The position numbers and the translations under genes are program-made. This document shows positions 25,282 to 33,649 of a stretch of DNA of 59,711 bases, piece after piece. The notes beneath the pieces were generated by a model, which was not told where the DNA came from, did no database searches, and was given only the letters and a program-made list of their open reading frames with translations. The stretch spans positions 1 through 59,711 of the forward strand of contig DATLEI010000121.1 in the NCBI GenBank assembly GCA_035525375.1, in the 5' to 3' direction. Position 1 is the stretch's first letter. Every line of letters begins with the position of its first letter. The stretch comes from JALZBN01 sp035525375 (GTDB taxonomy: Bacteria > Actinomycetota > Acidimicrobiia > Acidimicrobiales > AC-14).

Positions 25282-25359
25282 GGGGCCGGGTTGTGGCGGT
25301 CCCCCCGGAGCGCGTAGCCTCAGGATCCAGAACCGCCCATCCAGGCGTGGAGTCTTCGC

Positions 25360-26397
25360 ATGTCCGACAGCTTCTTCTCCGCTTTTCTGGGTCGAGACAT
25401 GGCAGTCGACCTCGGAACGGCCAATACCCTCGTGTACCTCCGCGGGCGCGGCATCGTTCTCAACGAGCCGTCCGTTGTCGCCGTGAGCATCAAAGACAAC
25501 CGGCCCCTGGCCGTAGGTCTCGAGGCCAAGCGCATGATCGGCCGCACCCCCGGTCATATCCAGGCCATCCGTCCCCTCAAGGACGGCGTGATCAACAACT
25601 TCGAGATCACCGAAAAGATGCTGCGCTACTTCATCCACCGGGTGCACCATCGCCGGTTCGCCAAGCCCCGGATGGTGATCTGTGTACCGTCGGGCGTGAC
25701 CGGCGTCGAGAAGCGTGCCGTTCAAGAAGCGGCCGAGTACGCCGGCGCGCGCAAGACTCCGTTCATCATCGAGGAGCCCATGGCGGCGGCGATCGGCGCC
25801 GGCCTGCCGGTGCACGAGCCGACGGGGAACATGGTCGTCGACATCGGCGGTGGCACCACCGAGGTGGCGGTCATCTCCCTTGGTGGGATCGTGACCAGCC
25901 AGTCGGTGCGCATCGGCGGCGACGAACTCGACGAGGCGATCATCGCCTACATCAAGAAGGAATACAGCCTGGCCCTGGGCGAGCGCACCTCGGAGGAGAT
26001 CAAGCTGGCCCTCGGGTCGGCTTACCCTCTCGAGGAGGAAATGCGCGCCGAGATCCGAGGCCGCGACCTGGTGACCGGGCTCCCCAAGACCATCGTGACC
26101 ACCACCGAGGAGATTCGCGAGGCGATCGAGGAACCCGTGAGCGCCATCGTGGACGCGGTGAAGACCACGCTCGACAAGACCCCGCCCGAACTTGCGGCCG
26201 ACATCATGGAGCAAGGGATCGTTCTCACCGGCGGTGGCGCCCTCCTTCACGGCCTGAACGTGCGTCTCTCGGCCGAGACAGGGATGCCGATCGTCATCGC
26301 CAAGAATCCGTTGCACTCGGTGGCGATAGGTGCGGGCCAATGCCTCGAGGAGTTCAATGTCCTTCGGCAGGTACTCGCCAACTCATCCGAGCGCTAA
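25360..26397 (+). CDS. mreB: Rod-shape actin homologue MreB
   Basis: The 345-residue actin-fold protein has the phosphate-1 motif DLGTANTLVY near the N-terminus, VVDIGGGTTEVAVISLGGI as phosphate 2, and ILTGGGALLHGL as the adenosine motif. It forms membrane filaments that direct lateral cell-wall synthesis. Its presence with mreC, mreD, PBP2 and rodA indicates MreB-guided elongation, which many polar-growing actinobacteria lack. A GGAG lies before the ATG. Confidence 0.97.
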   Translation: MSDSFFSAFLGRDMAVDLGTANTLVYLRGRGIVLNEPSVVAVSIKDNRPLAVGLEAKRMIGRTPGHIQAIRPLKDGVINNFEITEKMLRYFIHRVHHRRFAKPRMVICVPSGVTGVEKRAVQEAAEYAGARKTPFIIEEPMAAAIGAGLPVHEPTGNMVVDIGGGTTEVAVISLGGIVTSQSVRIGGDELDEAIIAYIKKEYSLALGERTSEEIKLALGSAYPLEEEMRAEIRGRDLVTGLPKTIVTTTEEIREAIEEPVSAIVDAVKTTLDKTPPELAADIMEQGIVLTGGGALLHGLNVRLSAETGMPIVIAKNPLHSVAIGAGQCLEEFNVLRQVLANSSER

Positions 26398-26413
26398 CGA
26401 GCGCTAGCCCTTC

Positions 26414-27250
26414 GTGGCCGTCTATCGGCGTTCCCGACGACACCGGTTCGTCCTCCTTCTCCTCGTCCTCACGTCGGTGACCGTGATCACCCTTGATTTC
26501 CGTGACGGAGGCGACGGGGCCCTGGAGTCCATACGTCAGGGTGTCCGTGATGTGTTCGCGCCGGTCGAGTCAGCGGCCGACACTGTCTTCTCGCCGGTCG
26601 GTGACTTCTTCGGAGGGCTCACCCGCTACGGCGAAGTGAAATCGGAAAACGCCAAGCTGCGGCGCGAGCTCGACCAAGCCCGCAACGAGAACCTGCGCCA
26701 GGCCGGCGCCGAGCGCGACCTGCAGAGTCTCATGGACCTGCAGAACCTCGAGTTCGCCGGCAACATCCCATCGGTGGCGGCGCGGGTCATCTCCAACGCC
26801 CCCTCGAACTTCCAGATGACAGTCAGCATCGATCGGGGTAGCGACCAGGGGGTCGAGAAGGGGATGCCAGTCGTTGCCGGCGCGGGGCTCGTCGGCCGCA
26901 TCGTTGACGTCTCGAAGTCCACGGCGACCATCATGCTCATCACCGATCAGGGCTCCAACGTCGGGATCCGCCTTCAGTCGTCGGGCGATGTCGGCGTGGC
27001 GCGGGGCGGCGGCGCGAGCCAGCAAATGCCGGTCGACCTGATCGACGCCGGAACGAAGATCGAGGAGGGCGCCGCGGTTGTCACGAGCGGCCTCCAGCAA
27101 AGTGTTTTTCCACCGGAGGTCCCTGTCGGACGGGTGGTAAAGGCGACGGTGTCCCAGGGTGCGCTGCAGCAGGAGGTGACCATAGAACCGGTGGTCGACC
27201 TCCGTAGGCTGGAGTTCGTCCGAGTACTCAAGTGGAAACCGCAACCATGA
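26414..27250 (+). CDS. mreC: Rod-shape-determining protein MreC
   Basis: The 278-residue product starts at GTG 26414, with one membrane segment (FVLLLLVLTSVTVITL), a coiled coil (NAKLRRELDQARNEN), and beta domains with VSIDRGSDQGVEKGMPVV and the VVTSGLQQSVFPPEVPVG motif. It scaffolds the elongasome in the periplasmic space. Its stop overlaps the mreD start by four bases. Confidence 0.93.
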   Translation: MAVYRRSRRHRFVLLLLVLTSVTVITLDFRDGGDGALESIRQGVRDVFAPVESAADTVFSPVGDFFGGLTRYGEVKSENAKLRRELDQARNENLRQAGAERDLQSLMDLQNLEFAGNIPSVAARVISNAPSNFQMTVSIDRGSDQGVEKGMPVVAGAGLVGRIVDVSKSTATIMLITDQGSNVGIRLQSSGDVGVARGGGASQQMPVDLIDAGTKIEEGAAVVTSGLQQSVFPPEVPVGRVVKATVSQGALQQEVTIEPVVDLRRLEFVRVLKWKPQP

Positions 27251-27762
27251 CAACGGATCCCCGCTTTCGGGTTCCGCTGGTCATCCTCACCGCCCTGCTA
27301 GTGCAGGTGACGTTGTTGTCGCGCCTGCGGTTGTTCGGCGTCGTCCCCAACCTGATGCTCCTCGTTGCCGTGGCGGGTGGGATCACCGGCGGACCGGTTC
27401 GAGGCGCGGTCATCGGCTTCGCGTCGGGGCTGGCCATCGACATCTTCCTGGAAACGCCGCTCGGGTTGTCGGCGCTCGTGTTCAGCATCGTTGGCTACAC
27501 CGTCGGCGCGGTGGAGACCGGCATTTTGCGCGCCGCGTGGTGGATTCCGGTCTTGACAGCGTTCGGGGCCTGCGCCGCCGGCGAAGCATTGTTCGCGGTC
27601 GCCGCCCAGGTGGTCGGCCGACCCGACCTGCTCTCGGCGCGCCTCGCGATCATTGTCGTCATTGTCGGCATCACCAGCGCGATGCTCGCCCTGCCGGTGG
27701 TGCGGGTCGTCGGCTGGTCTCTGCTCAAGAACACCCCGCGCCGGACAACTGTCTTTTCGTGA
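27247..27762 (+). CDS. mreD: Rod-shape-determining protein MreD
   Basis: The 171-residue membrane protein has five or six hydrophobic segments. VVPNLMLLVAVAGGI and GFASGLAIDIFLETPLGLSA match the MreD family. It starts at ATG 27247, overlapping the mreC stop. It links MreC to the wall-synthesis complex. Confidence 0.9.
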   Translation: MTTDPRFRVPLVILTALLVQVTLLSRLRLFGVVPNLMLLVAVAGGITGGPVRGAVIGFASGLAIDIFLETPLGLSALVFSIVGYTVGAVETGILRAAWWIPVLTAFGACAAGEALFAVAAQVVGRPDLLSARLAIIVVIVGITSAMLALPVVRVVGWSLLKNTPRRTTVFS

Positions 27763-27834
27763 GCGAACCGAAGGTGAGCGACCAAAAGGCACAGCGACCC
27801 GCTCAGCGGGGCGGCCGCCGGAGGCGGTGACCCG

Positions 27835-29748
27835 ATGAGTATGGATTCGCCGCGGTTGCGGCTTGGGGTTCTCGGGGTGGTGATCATCTCCCTCTTTGCG
27901 GCATTGCTGGCGCGCCTCTGGTACCTGCAGGTGCTCGCCGCGCCGGAGCTTCGGGTCGAGGCCCAGCGCAACAGCGTCCGCCTCGTCGAGAGCGAGGGAA
28001 CGCGAGGACGCATTCTTGATCGCAAGGGTCGGGTGCTCGTGGGAAACCGAGTGTCGAACGCAGTAGTTGTCAGTCGCCAGGACGCCGACAAAAAGCCCGA
28101 AATCCTCGGGCGTTTAGCACCGGTCCTCGGAGTCCCGGAGACCGAGCTCAAGCAGCGGATACACGACAGCCGTTTCAGTCCGTTCAAGCCGATCCCCGTG
28201 GCTGAGGACGTGCCGAAGGAGAAGCTCATCTACATCCGGGAGCACCAGTCCGACTTTCCTGGGGTCGACGGCGTACAGCTCACGCGGCGGGACTACCCCG
28301 GAGGAGAACTCGCCGCTCATGTCCTTGGCTACGTGGGGGAGATCAACGAGAAGGAACTGGCGGCGCGCAAAACCGAGGGATACAAGCAGGGCGATTCAAT
28401 CGGCAAGGGCGGCGTCGAGTCGGCCTATGAGTCAGACCTCCGGGGGCGACCCCAGATCGAAAAGCTCGAGGTTGATTCGAAAGGACGGGTGCTGCGCACG
28501 CTAGGGGTTCAGCCCGCGGTTCCGGGAAATGACGTGCAGCTGACAATCGACCTCGATCTTCAGCGCTTGACCGAAAACTCACTCGTGGCCGGGTTGGAGA
28601 CGGCACGAGACTTCTCAGACCGGGAAAGCGGGAAGCGCTTCAGCGCTCCGGCCGGTGCCGCCGTCGTCATCGACCCGCGGGACGGATCAGTTGTGGCCAT
28701 GGCCTCCTATCCCACCTACGACCCCCGTGAGTTCATCGACGGCATCAGCCAAGAGCGCTTCGGGCAGCTGCAGGATCCGGCCGGCTCGTTCCCGCTCAAC
28801 AACCGGGCAACCCAGGGCCAGTACGCGCCGGGATCCACATTCAAGCTCGTGTCAGGGATCACGGCGCTGTCGAAGGGCCTCATCAAGGCGAGAGACACCG
28901 TCGACGACACCGGTTCCATCAGTGTTGGCAACCCACCTCGCATATTTCGCAATGCGTTCGGACAGGTCAACGGCCGCGTCAACGTCAGCGAAGCCCTCGT
29001 TCGATCGAGTGACGTGTTCTTCTACCAGATCGGATCCAATCTTTGGGACGAGAAGAACCGCAGCCGCTTCGGACCCACCGCCATGCAGGACACGGCGCGC
29101 AGTCTCGGTATGGGGAGTCGCACCGAGATCGAGCTGCCGTTCGAAGCCGGTGGACGAGTGCCCGACCCCGACAGCCGCAAGCGCCTGCACGACTCCAACC
29201 CGGAAGCGTTTCCCACTGCGGGCTGGTTCACGGGTGACAACATCAACCTCTCTGTCGGCCAGGGTGACCTGGTCGTGACGCCACTGCAACTAGCCAACGC
29301 CTACGCCACCTTTGCCAACGGCGGCACCGTGTGGGTACCCCGGGTGGCCAGCACCGTGCTCGACACCAACAAGGCGCCGGTGCGAACGATCGACCCCCGG
29401 GAGTTGCGAAAGGTCGACCTTCCACCGGGGGTACGCGACCCGATGTTGCAGGGCCTGACCGGTGTCGTCGCCGACTCCGACGGAACTGCGGCGCCGGCGT
29501 TCTCTGGATTTCCGCTGGCCAACTTCCCGATCGCCGGCAAGACCGGCACGGCCCAGGTGTTCGGTAAGCAGGACACGGCGCTCTTCTGTGCCTTCGGGCC
29601 GGTCGAAGCCCCGGAATACGCAGTGGCCGTCGTGATGGAGCAATCAGGCTTCGGCGCTGAGGCCGCTGCTCCGGTCGCCCGAGCAATCTTCGACGGCGCC
29701 ACGGGCGGTGAAGCCAAACCGGTGACGCGAGTCACCGCGGTCGACTGA
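27835..29748 (+). CDS. mrdA: Penicillin-binding protein 2 (elongation transpeptidase)
   Basis: The 637-residue class B PBP has an N-terminal membrane anchor, a dimerisation domain, and a transpeptidase domain with STFK (Ser about 333), an SSD motif about residue 390, and KTGT about residue 568. It crosslinks peptidoglycan during elongation. GGAGGCGGTGACCC precedes the start. Its stop overlaps the rodA start, matching the conserved mreBCD-PBP2-rodA operon. Confidence 0.95.
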   Translation: MSMDSPRLRLGVLGVVIISLFAALLARLWYLQVLAAPELRVEAQRNSVRLVESEGTRGRILDRKGRVLVGNRVSNAVVVSRQDADKKPEILGRLAPVLGVPETELKQRIHDSRFSPFKPIPVAEDVPKEKLIYIREHQSDFPGVDGVQLTRRDYPGGELAAHVLGYVGEINEKELAARKTEGYKQGDSIGKGGVESAYESDLRGRPQIEKLEVDSKGRVLRTLGVQPAVPGNDVQLTIDLDLQRLTENSLVAGLETARDFSDRESGKRFSAPAGAAVVIDPRDGSVVAMASYPTYDPREFIDGISQERFGQLQDPAGSFPLNNRATQGQYAPGSTFKLVSGITALSKGLIKARDTVDDTGSISVGNPPRIFRNAFGQVNGRVNVSEALVRSSDVFFYQIGSNLWDEKNRSRFGPTAMQDTARSLGMGSRTEIELPFEAGGRVPDPDSRKRLHDSNPEAFPTAGWFTGDNINLSVGQGDLVVTPLQLANAYATFANGGTVWVPRVASTVLDTNKAPVRTIDPRELRKVDLPPGVRDPMLQGLTGVVADSDGTAAPAFSGFPLANFPIAGKTGTAQVFGKQDTALFCAFGPVEAPEYAVAVVMEQSGFGAEAAAPVARAIFDGATGGEAKPVTRVTAVD

Positions 29749-30878
29749 TGCTGCGAGACCCTCGCAATCCGGCTTCACCACTCCGTCATGTCGACGGATT
29801 GCTTGTCGGCGCCATCGTGGCTATCAGCGGGCTGGGACTGCTGATGGTGTACTCCGCCACCCGGAACCAGCAAACCGTGACGGGCGGCACGTTCGGCACC
29901 AACTACTACGTCACCCGCCAGGCCGTATTCATCGGCATAGGCATTCTCTTGATGATCGGCGTGGCGCTTGTCGACTACCGCTACTTGCAGGACGTGGCCC
30001 CGATCCTCTACGTCGGTACCGTCTTCGTCTTACTTGTCGTGCTGACTCCTCTCGGTTCCTCGGCGCGCGGCGCGCAGGCGTGGTTCGAGGTCGGAGGGTT
30101 CCAGCTCGAACCCTCGGAGTTCGCCAAGATCACGTTCATCGTGGCGATCAGCGCGTATTGCGCCATGCATCGGTCGGATCTCGACAGTTCTCGGTTCATG
30201 TGGGTCCTCGCTCTCGCCGCAGTGCCGATGGTGCTGATTTACCGCCAGCCCGATCTCGGAACCGACCTCGTGTTCGCCGGCATCCTCATCGCCATGCTCC
30301 TCGTGGGCGGCGCCCGGCCCCGCCATCTCGCGGTGCTCGGGGTGATCAGCGTCCTTCTGATCGTCACCATCTTCCAGCTGGGGGTGCTCAAGCGCTACCA
30401 GGTCGACCGATTGGCGGCCTTCCTCGATCCCCAGGGCGACGTGCAACGCACGACGTACAACCTCCGTCAGTCCCAGATAGCCATCGCCGCGGGTGGGTTC
30501 ACGGGCCGGGGCCTTTTCAAGGGCTCCCAGACGAACCTCTCATTCGTTCCGGAACAACACACCGACTTCATCTTTACGGCAGTAGCCGAAGAGTTCGGGT
30601 TAATGGGAGCACTCACGCTGCTCGCCCTGTTCGGGCTGGTGGTGTGGCGAACCTGGCGAGCCGCGGTCCTGGCCAAGGACCGGTTCGGAACGCTGTTGTG
30701 CGTCGGCATTCTCGCCATGATCGTCTTCCAGATCTTCGAGAACGTGGGCATGACGATGGGCATGACCCCTATCGCGGGGATCCCGCTGCCTTTCATGTCC
30801 TATGGGGGCTCGGCCACACTCGGCGCGTTCGTAGGATTGGGATTGGTTCTGAACGTCCACATGCGCCGCTTCGCGTAG
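29748..30878 (+). CDS. rodA: Peptidoglycan glycosyltransferase RodA
   Basis: The 376-residue SEDS-family protein has about ten membrane segments and the conserved QPDLGTDLVF, SQIAIAAGGFTGRGLFKGSQ, FVPEQHTDFIFTAVAEEFG and PLPFMSYGGSA motifs. It polymerises lipid II into glycan strands together with PBP2. It is the last gene of the elongation operon; the RNase E/G leader follows. Confidence 0.96.
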   Translation: MLRDPRNPASPLRHVDGLLVGAIVAISGLGLLMVYSATRNQQTVTGGTFGTNYYVTRQAVFIGIGILLMIGVALVDYRYLQDVAPILYVGTVFVLLVVLTPLGSSARGAQAWFEVGGFQLEPSEFAKITFIVAISAYCAMHRSDLDSSRFMWVLALAAVPMVLIYRQPDLGTDLVFAGILIAMLLVGGARPRHLAVLGVISVLLIVTIFQLGVLKRYQVDRLAAFLDPQGDVQRTTYNLRQSQIAIAAGGFTGRGLFKGSQTNLSFVPEQHTDFIFTAVAEEFGLMGALTLLALFGLVVWRTWRAAVLAKDRFGTLLCVGILAMIVFQIFENVGMTMGMTPIAGIPLPFMSYGGSATLGAFVGLGLVLNVHMRRFA

Positions 30879-30885
30879 TCCCAGC

Positions 30886-30891
30886 TATACT
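30886..30891 (+). promoter_or_regulatory. Probable -10 element of the RNase E/G leader
   Basis: TATACT follows the rodA stop and is the best -10 match in the 263-bp gap before RNase E/G. If used, it gives a leader of about 245 nt. No gene is supported in the leader, although an open frame crosses it. Confidence 0.35.
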
Positions 30892-31141
30892 CGATTGCAC
30901 CTCATGACCTCCTTGTGGCCGCGGATCTGGCCGCTCCTGGTGCACGCTTTCCAGGCTGGCCGCGCACTCGGGGGCGGGCACGCAGCACTAGCTACGGCAC
31001 GTCTCCAGAGCGCTGAACGACCGCCCCGCGCCCAAGGCCGGACCGAGGAACGGCATTCTTCGATGATCGAGCGCGACGGCGCGCAGTGGGCACATGGCCC
31101 CGCCGCCTGCGACGGACGCGCCCCGAGAAGGGACCTACCCG

Positions 31142-33055
31142 ATGACCGAACCTGTCGCCACACCACCGCTCGAGCCCCCGACATCCGGCGCGGACGGCGC
31201 CGCCACTGCCAGCTCCGATTCGGGGTCCGCCAGTAGCGACGGGGCAGCGGTCCTTGACGGACAGGGCCCGGTAGAGGGTTTGTCGGGCTCCGGCGCCGGA
31301 ACCGCGGCCAACCGGCGGCGCCGGCGCGGCTCCCGAGGACGAGGGTCCAGCCGGGCTGGCGGCGACCCGAGTCTGCCGGTAACCGAGGCGCTCGTCGACC
31401 CCAAGACCCCTGATCTGCCCGACCTTCCTCGTGAGGGGAAGGCATCCGCGGAGGCTGCGGAACGGGCGGTCATCCGCCGGCCGAGGATCGGCGACACCCG
31501 TCCGGCCCCCGCGTCCCTGAAGCCGGAGGCACCCAGCCGTGGCCGGCGCGCGGGGGTGACCGAACCCGGTGACCTGGACGCGGCGCCCACCGACGGCGCC
31601 GACGCCTCGGTCGACGGCGACGCCTCCCCGCCGGCAAAACGCCGTCGTCGCCGCGGAGGGAAGTCGCGGGGAATTGGCAGCAGCGGCGGCGGTGGCCGTC
31701 CCGTCGAGGGCGGTCAAGGTCCGAATCGCGGCGCGCCGGTCGAACTCGACGAGGAGGCCCTCGAGCGCCGGCGGGGGCGGGAACGGAAGGGCCGGCCCGT
31801 CGGCCGCTATCTCATGGCCGTCCACTCGCGGCCTCACGCCACGCAGATCGCCGTGCTCGAGGGTCGGGCGCTCATAGAGCACTACGTCTCGCGCCCCGCC
31901 GACGACACCGCCCAGATCCACGGCAACATCTACCTCGGCAAGGTCCAGAACGTCCTGCCGGGTATGGAAGCGGCCTTCGTCGACATCGGAACGCCGAAGA
32001 ACGCGGTGCTCTACCGGGGCGACCTGCAATACGACCTTGAGGACGTCGAGGAGAAGGCGCCGGCAAGGATCGAGGAGCTTCTCCGCCCGGGCCAGACGAT
32101 CGTCTGCCAGGTCACCAAGAACCCGATCGGCACCAAGGGGGCGCGCCTGACCCAGGAGGTCTCGCTGGCCGGGCGCTTCGTGGTCTTACTGCCCGGCAGT
32201 GCGACCTACGGGATTTCCAAGCGTCTGGCCGACGACGAGCGAAAGCGGTTGCGCAAGATTCTCGACGGCGCCCGGCTCGAGGGGCGGGGCTTGATCGTGC
32301 GCACTGCAGCGGAAGGCGTCACCGCCGACGAACTCCGGCGCGACGTCGAGCGCCTCGTCGACCAGTGGAACAACATCGAGGCGCTCAAGAAGCGCTCGGG
32401 CGCGCCGGCGCTGCTCTACCGGGAGCCCACCCTCGCGGTGCGGGTCATTCGCGAAGAGTTCAACCGCGAGTACCGCGGCGTCATCATCGACGATCCCGAG
32501 CTGCACAAGGAAGTGCACGACTACGTCGCCGCGCTCATCCCGGAGCTGGCCGACCGGGTGGAACTGTACGACGACCCTTCACTGCCCATCTTCGAGCGCC
32601 AGCACATCCACGAGCAGCTGCACAAGGCACTCGATCGCAAGGTCTGGCTGCCGTCAGGCGGCTCCCTCATCATCGAACGTACCGAGGCGCTCACCGTCAT
32701 CGACGTCAATACAGGCAAGAACGTCGGCTCCAAGAACCTCGAGGAGACGGTCTATCGCAACAACCTCGAAGCCGCCGAGGAGATCGCCCATCAGCTCCGC
32801 CTTCGCGACATCGGCGGGATCATCGTCATCGACTTCATCGACATGGAGATCCGCAAGAACCGCGAGGATGTGCTGCGCGTGTTCAAGGAGGCCTTAGCGC
32901 GCGACAAGACCCGCACCCAGGTCTTCGACATCTCCGAGCTCGGGCTGGTGGAGATGACGAGGAAGCGGGTTTCGGAAGGACTGGTGGAGTCGTTTTCGAC
33001 CACCTGCCCCACGTGTACGGGCCGCGGAATTATCCTTGACGACAGCCTCTTGTAG
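31142..33055 (+). CDS. rne: Ribonuclease E/G family protein
   Basis: The 637-residue product has a low-complexity N-terminal extension of about 210 residues, rich in Arg/Gly/Ser (RRRRRGSRGRG and RRRRRGGKSRG), likely disordered and RNA-binding. The catalytic core has an S1 domain (GNIYLGKVQNVLPGMEAAFV), the EALTVIDVNTGKNVG active-site region with its metal-binding aspartate, and the zinc-link CPTCTGRG near the end. It initiates mRNA decay and rRNA processing. Arginine-rich N-terminal extensions are typical of actinobacterial homologues. ATG 31142 is preceded by GAAGGGA. Confidence 0.93.
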   Translation: MTEPVATPPLEPPTSGADGAATASSDSGSASSDGAAVLDGQGPVEGLSGSGAGTAANRRRRRGSRGRGSSRAGGDPSLPVTEALVDPKTPDLPDLPREGKASAEAAERAVIRRPRIGDTRPAPASLKPEAPSRGRRAGVTEPGDLDAAPTDGADASVDGDASPPAKRRRRRGGKSRGIGSSGGGGRPVEGGQGPNRGAPVELDEEALERRRGRERKGRPVGRYLMAVHSRPHATQIAVLEGRALIEHYVSRPADDTAQIHGNIYLGKVQNVLPGMEAAFVDIGTPKNAVLYRGDLQYDLEDVEEKAPARIEELLRPGQTIVCQVTKNPIGTKGARLTQEVSLAGRFVVLLPGSATYGISKRLADDERKRLRKILDGARLEGRGLIVRTAAEGVTADELRRDVERLVDQWNNIEALKKRSGAPALLYREPTLAVRVIREEFNREYRGVIIDDPELHKEVHDYVAALIPELADRVELYDDPSLPIFERQHIHEQLHKALDRKVWLPSGGSLIIERTEALTVIDVNTGKNVGSKNLEETVYRNNLEAAEEIAHQLRLRDIGGIIVIDFIDMEIRKNREDVLRVFKEALARDKTRTQVFDISELGLVEMTRKRVSEGLVESFSTTCPTCTGRGIILDDSLL

Positions 33056-33058
33056 GCT
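33053..33058 (+). promoter_or_regulatory. Leaderless -10 hexamer for rplU
   Basis: TAGGCT contains the RNase E/G stop codon and ends six bases before ATG 33065, suggesting a separate leaderless promoter for the L21/L27 genes. Confidence 0.45.
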
Positions 33059-33064
33059 GTCGCG

Positions 33065-33379
33065 ATGTACGCGGTTATCACTACAGGTGGAAAGCAGTAC
33101 AAGGTCGCCGAGGGCGACAAGCTCGACGTCGAACGTCTCGGCGCTCGCGATGGCGAAAACGAGCTGTCATTCGCGCCCGTGCTCGTCGTTGATGGGGAGA
33201 AGGTTCTGGCCAAGGCAGCCGATCTTTCCGGCGCCGCCGTCAAGGCCCGCATCGTGGGCGACGCCAAGGGGCCCAAGATCAGGGGCTTCACCTACAAGAA
33301 CAAGACCAACCAACGCCGGCGTTGGGGTCACCGCCAGAAGTACTCGACCATAGAGATCACTGGGATTACAGGAGCCTGA
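33065..33379 (+). CDS. rplU: 50S ribosomal protein L21 (bL21)
   Basis: The 104-residue protein begins MYAVITTGGKQYKVAEGD, the family signature. RRRWGHRQKYSTIEI matches the C-terminal rRNA-binding loop. It is a full-length primary 23S rRNA binder. rpmA starts 2 bp later. Confidence 0.97.
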   Translation: MYAVITTGGKQYKVAEGDKLDVERLGARDGENELSFAPVLVVDGEKVLAKAADLSGAAVKARIVGDAKGPKIRGFTYKNKTNQRRRWGHRQKYSTIEITGITGA

Positions 33380-33380
33380 T

Positions 33381-33635
33381 ATGTCGAAGACCAAGGGTGG
33401 AGGTTCGACCCGAAACGGCCGTGACTCTGTCTCCAAGCGCCTCGGTGTGAAGGTCTATGACGGCGGAGTGGTGCATCCGGGCACGATTATCGTGCGCCAG
33501 CGTGGCACCCACTTCCACCCCGGTGAGGGCGTGGGTCGAGGCGGCGACGACACCCTGTTCGCGCTCGCCGAGGGCAAGGTGAAGTTCGGCCAGCGCAAGG
33601 GGCGCAAGCTGGTCGACGTCATCTCTGGCGACTAG
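33381..33635 (+). CDS. rpmA: 50S ribosomal protein L27 (bL27)
   Basis: The 84-residue protein begins MSKTKGGGSTRNGRDS, close to the peptidyl-transferase centre extension of the family. KRLGVKVYDGG and IIVRQRGTHFHPG are the conserved core. There is no long cleavable N-terminal extension of the Staphylococcus type. Confidence 0.97.
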   Translation: MSKTKGGGSTRNGRDSVSKRLGVKVYDGGVVHPGTIIVRQRGTHFHPGEGVGRGGDDTLFALAEGKVKFGQRKGRKLVDVISGD

Positions 33636-33649
33636 GTAGCGCGGCCCAA

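Noticed and set aside
30895..31236. Open frame in the RNase E/G leader (113 codons)
   Set aside because: It overlaps the true RNase E/G start in another frame, has no domain and no ribosome binding site, and its composition is that of GC-rich non-coding sequence.
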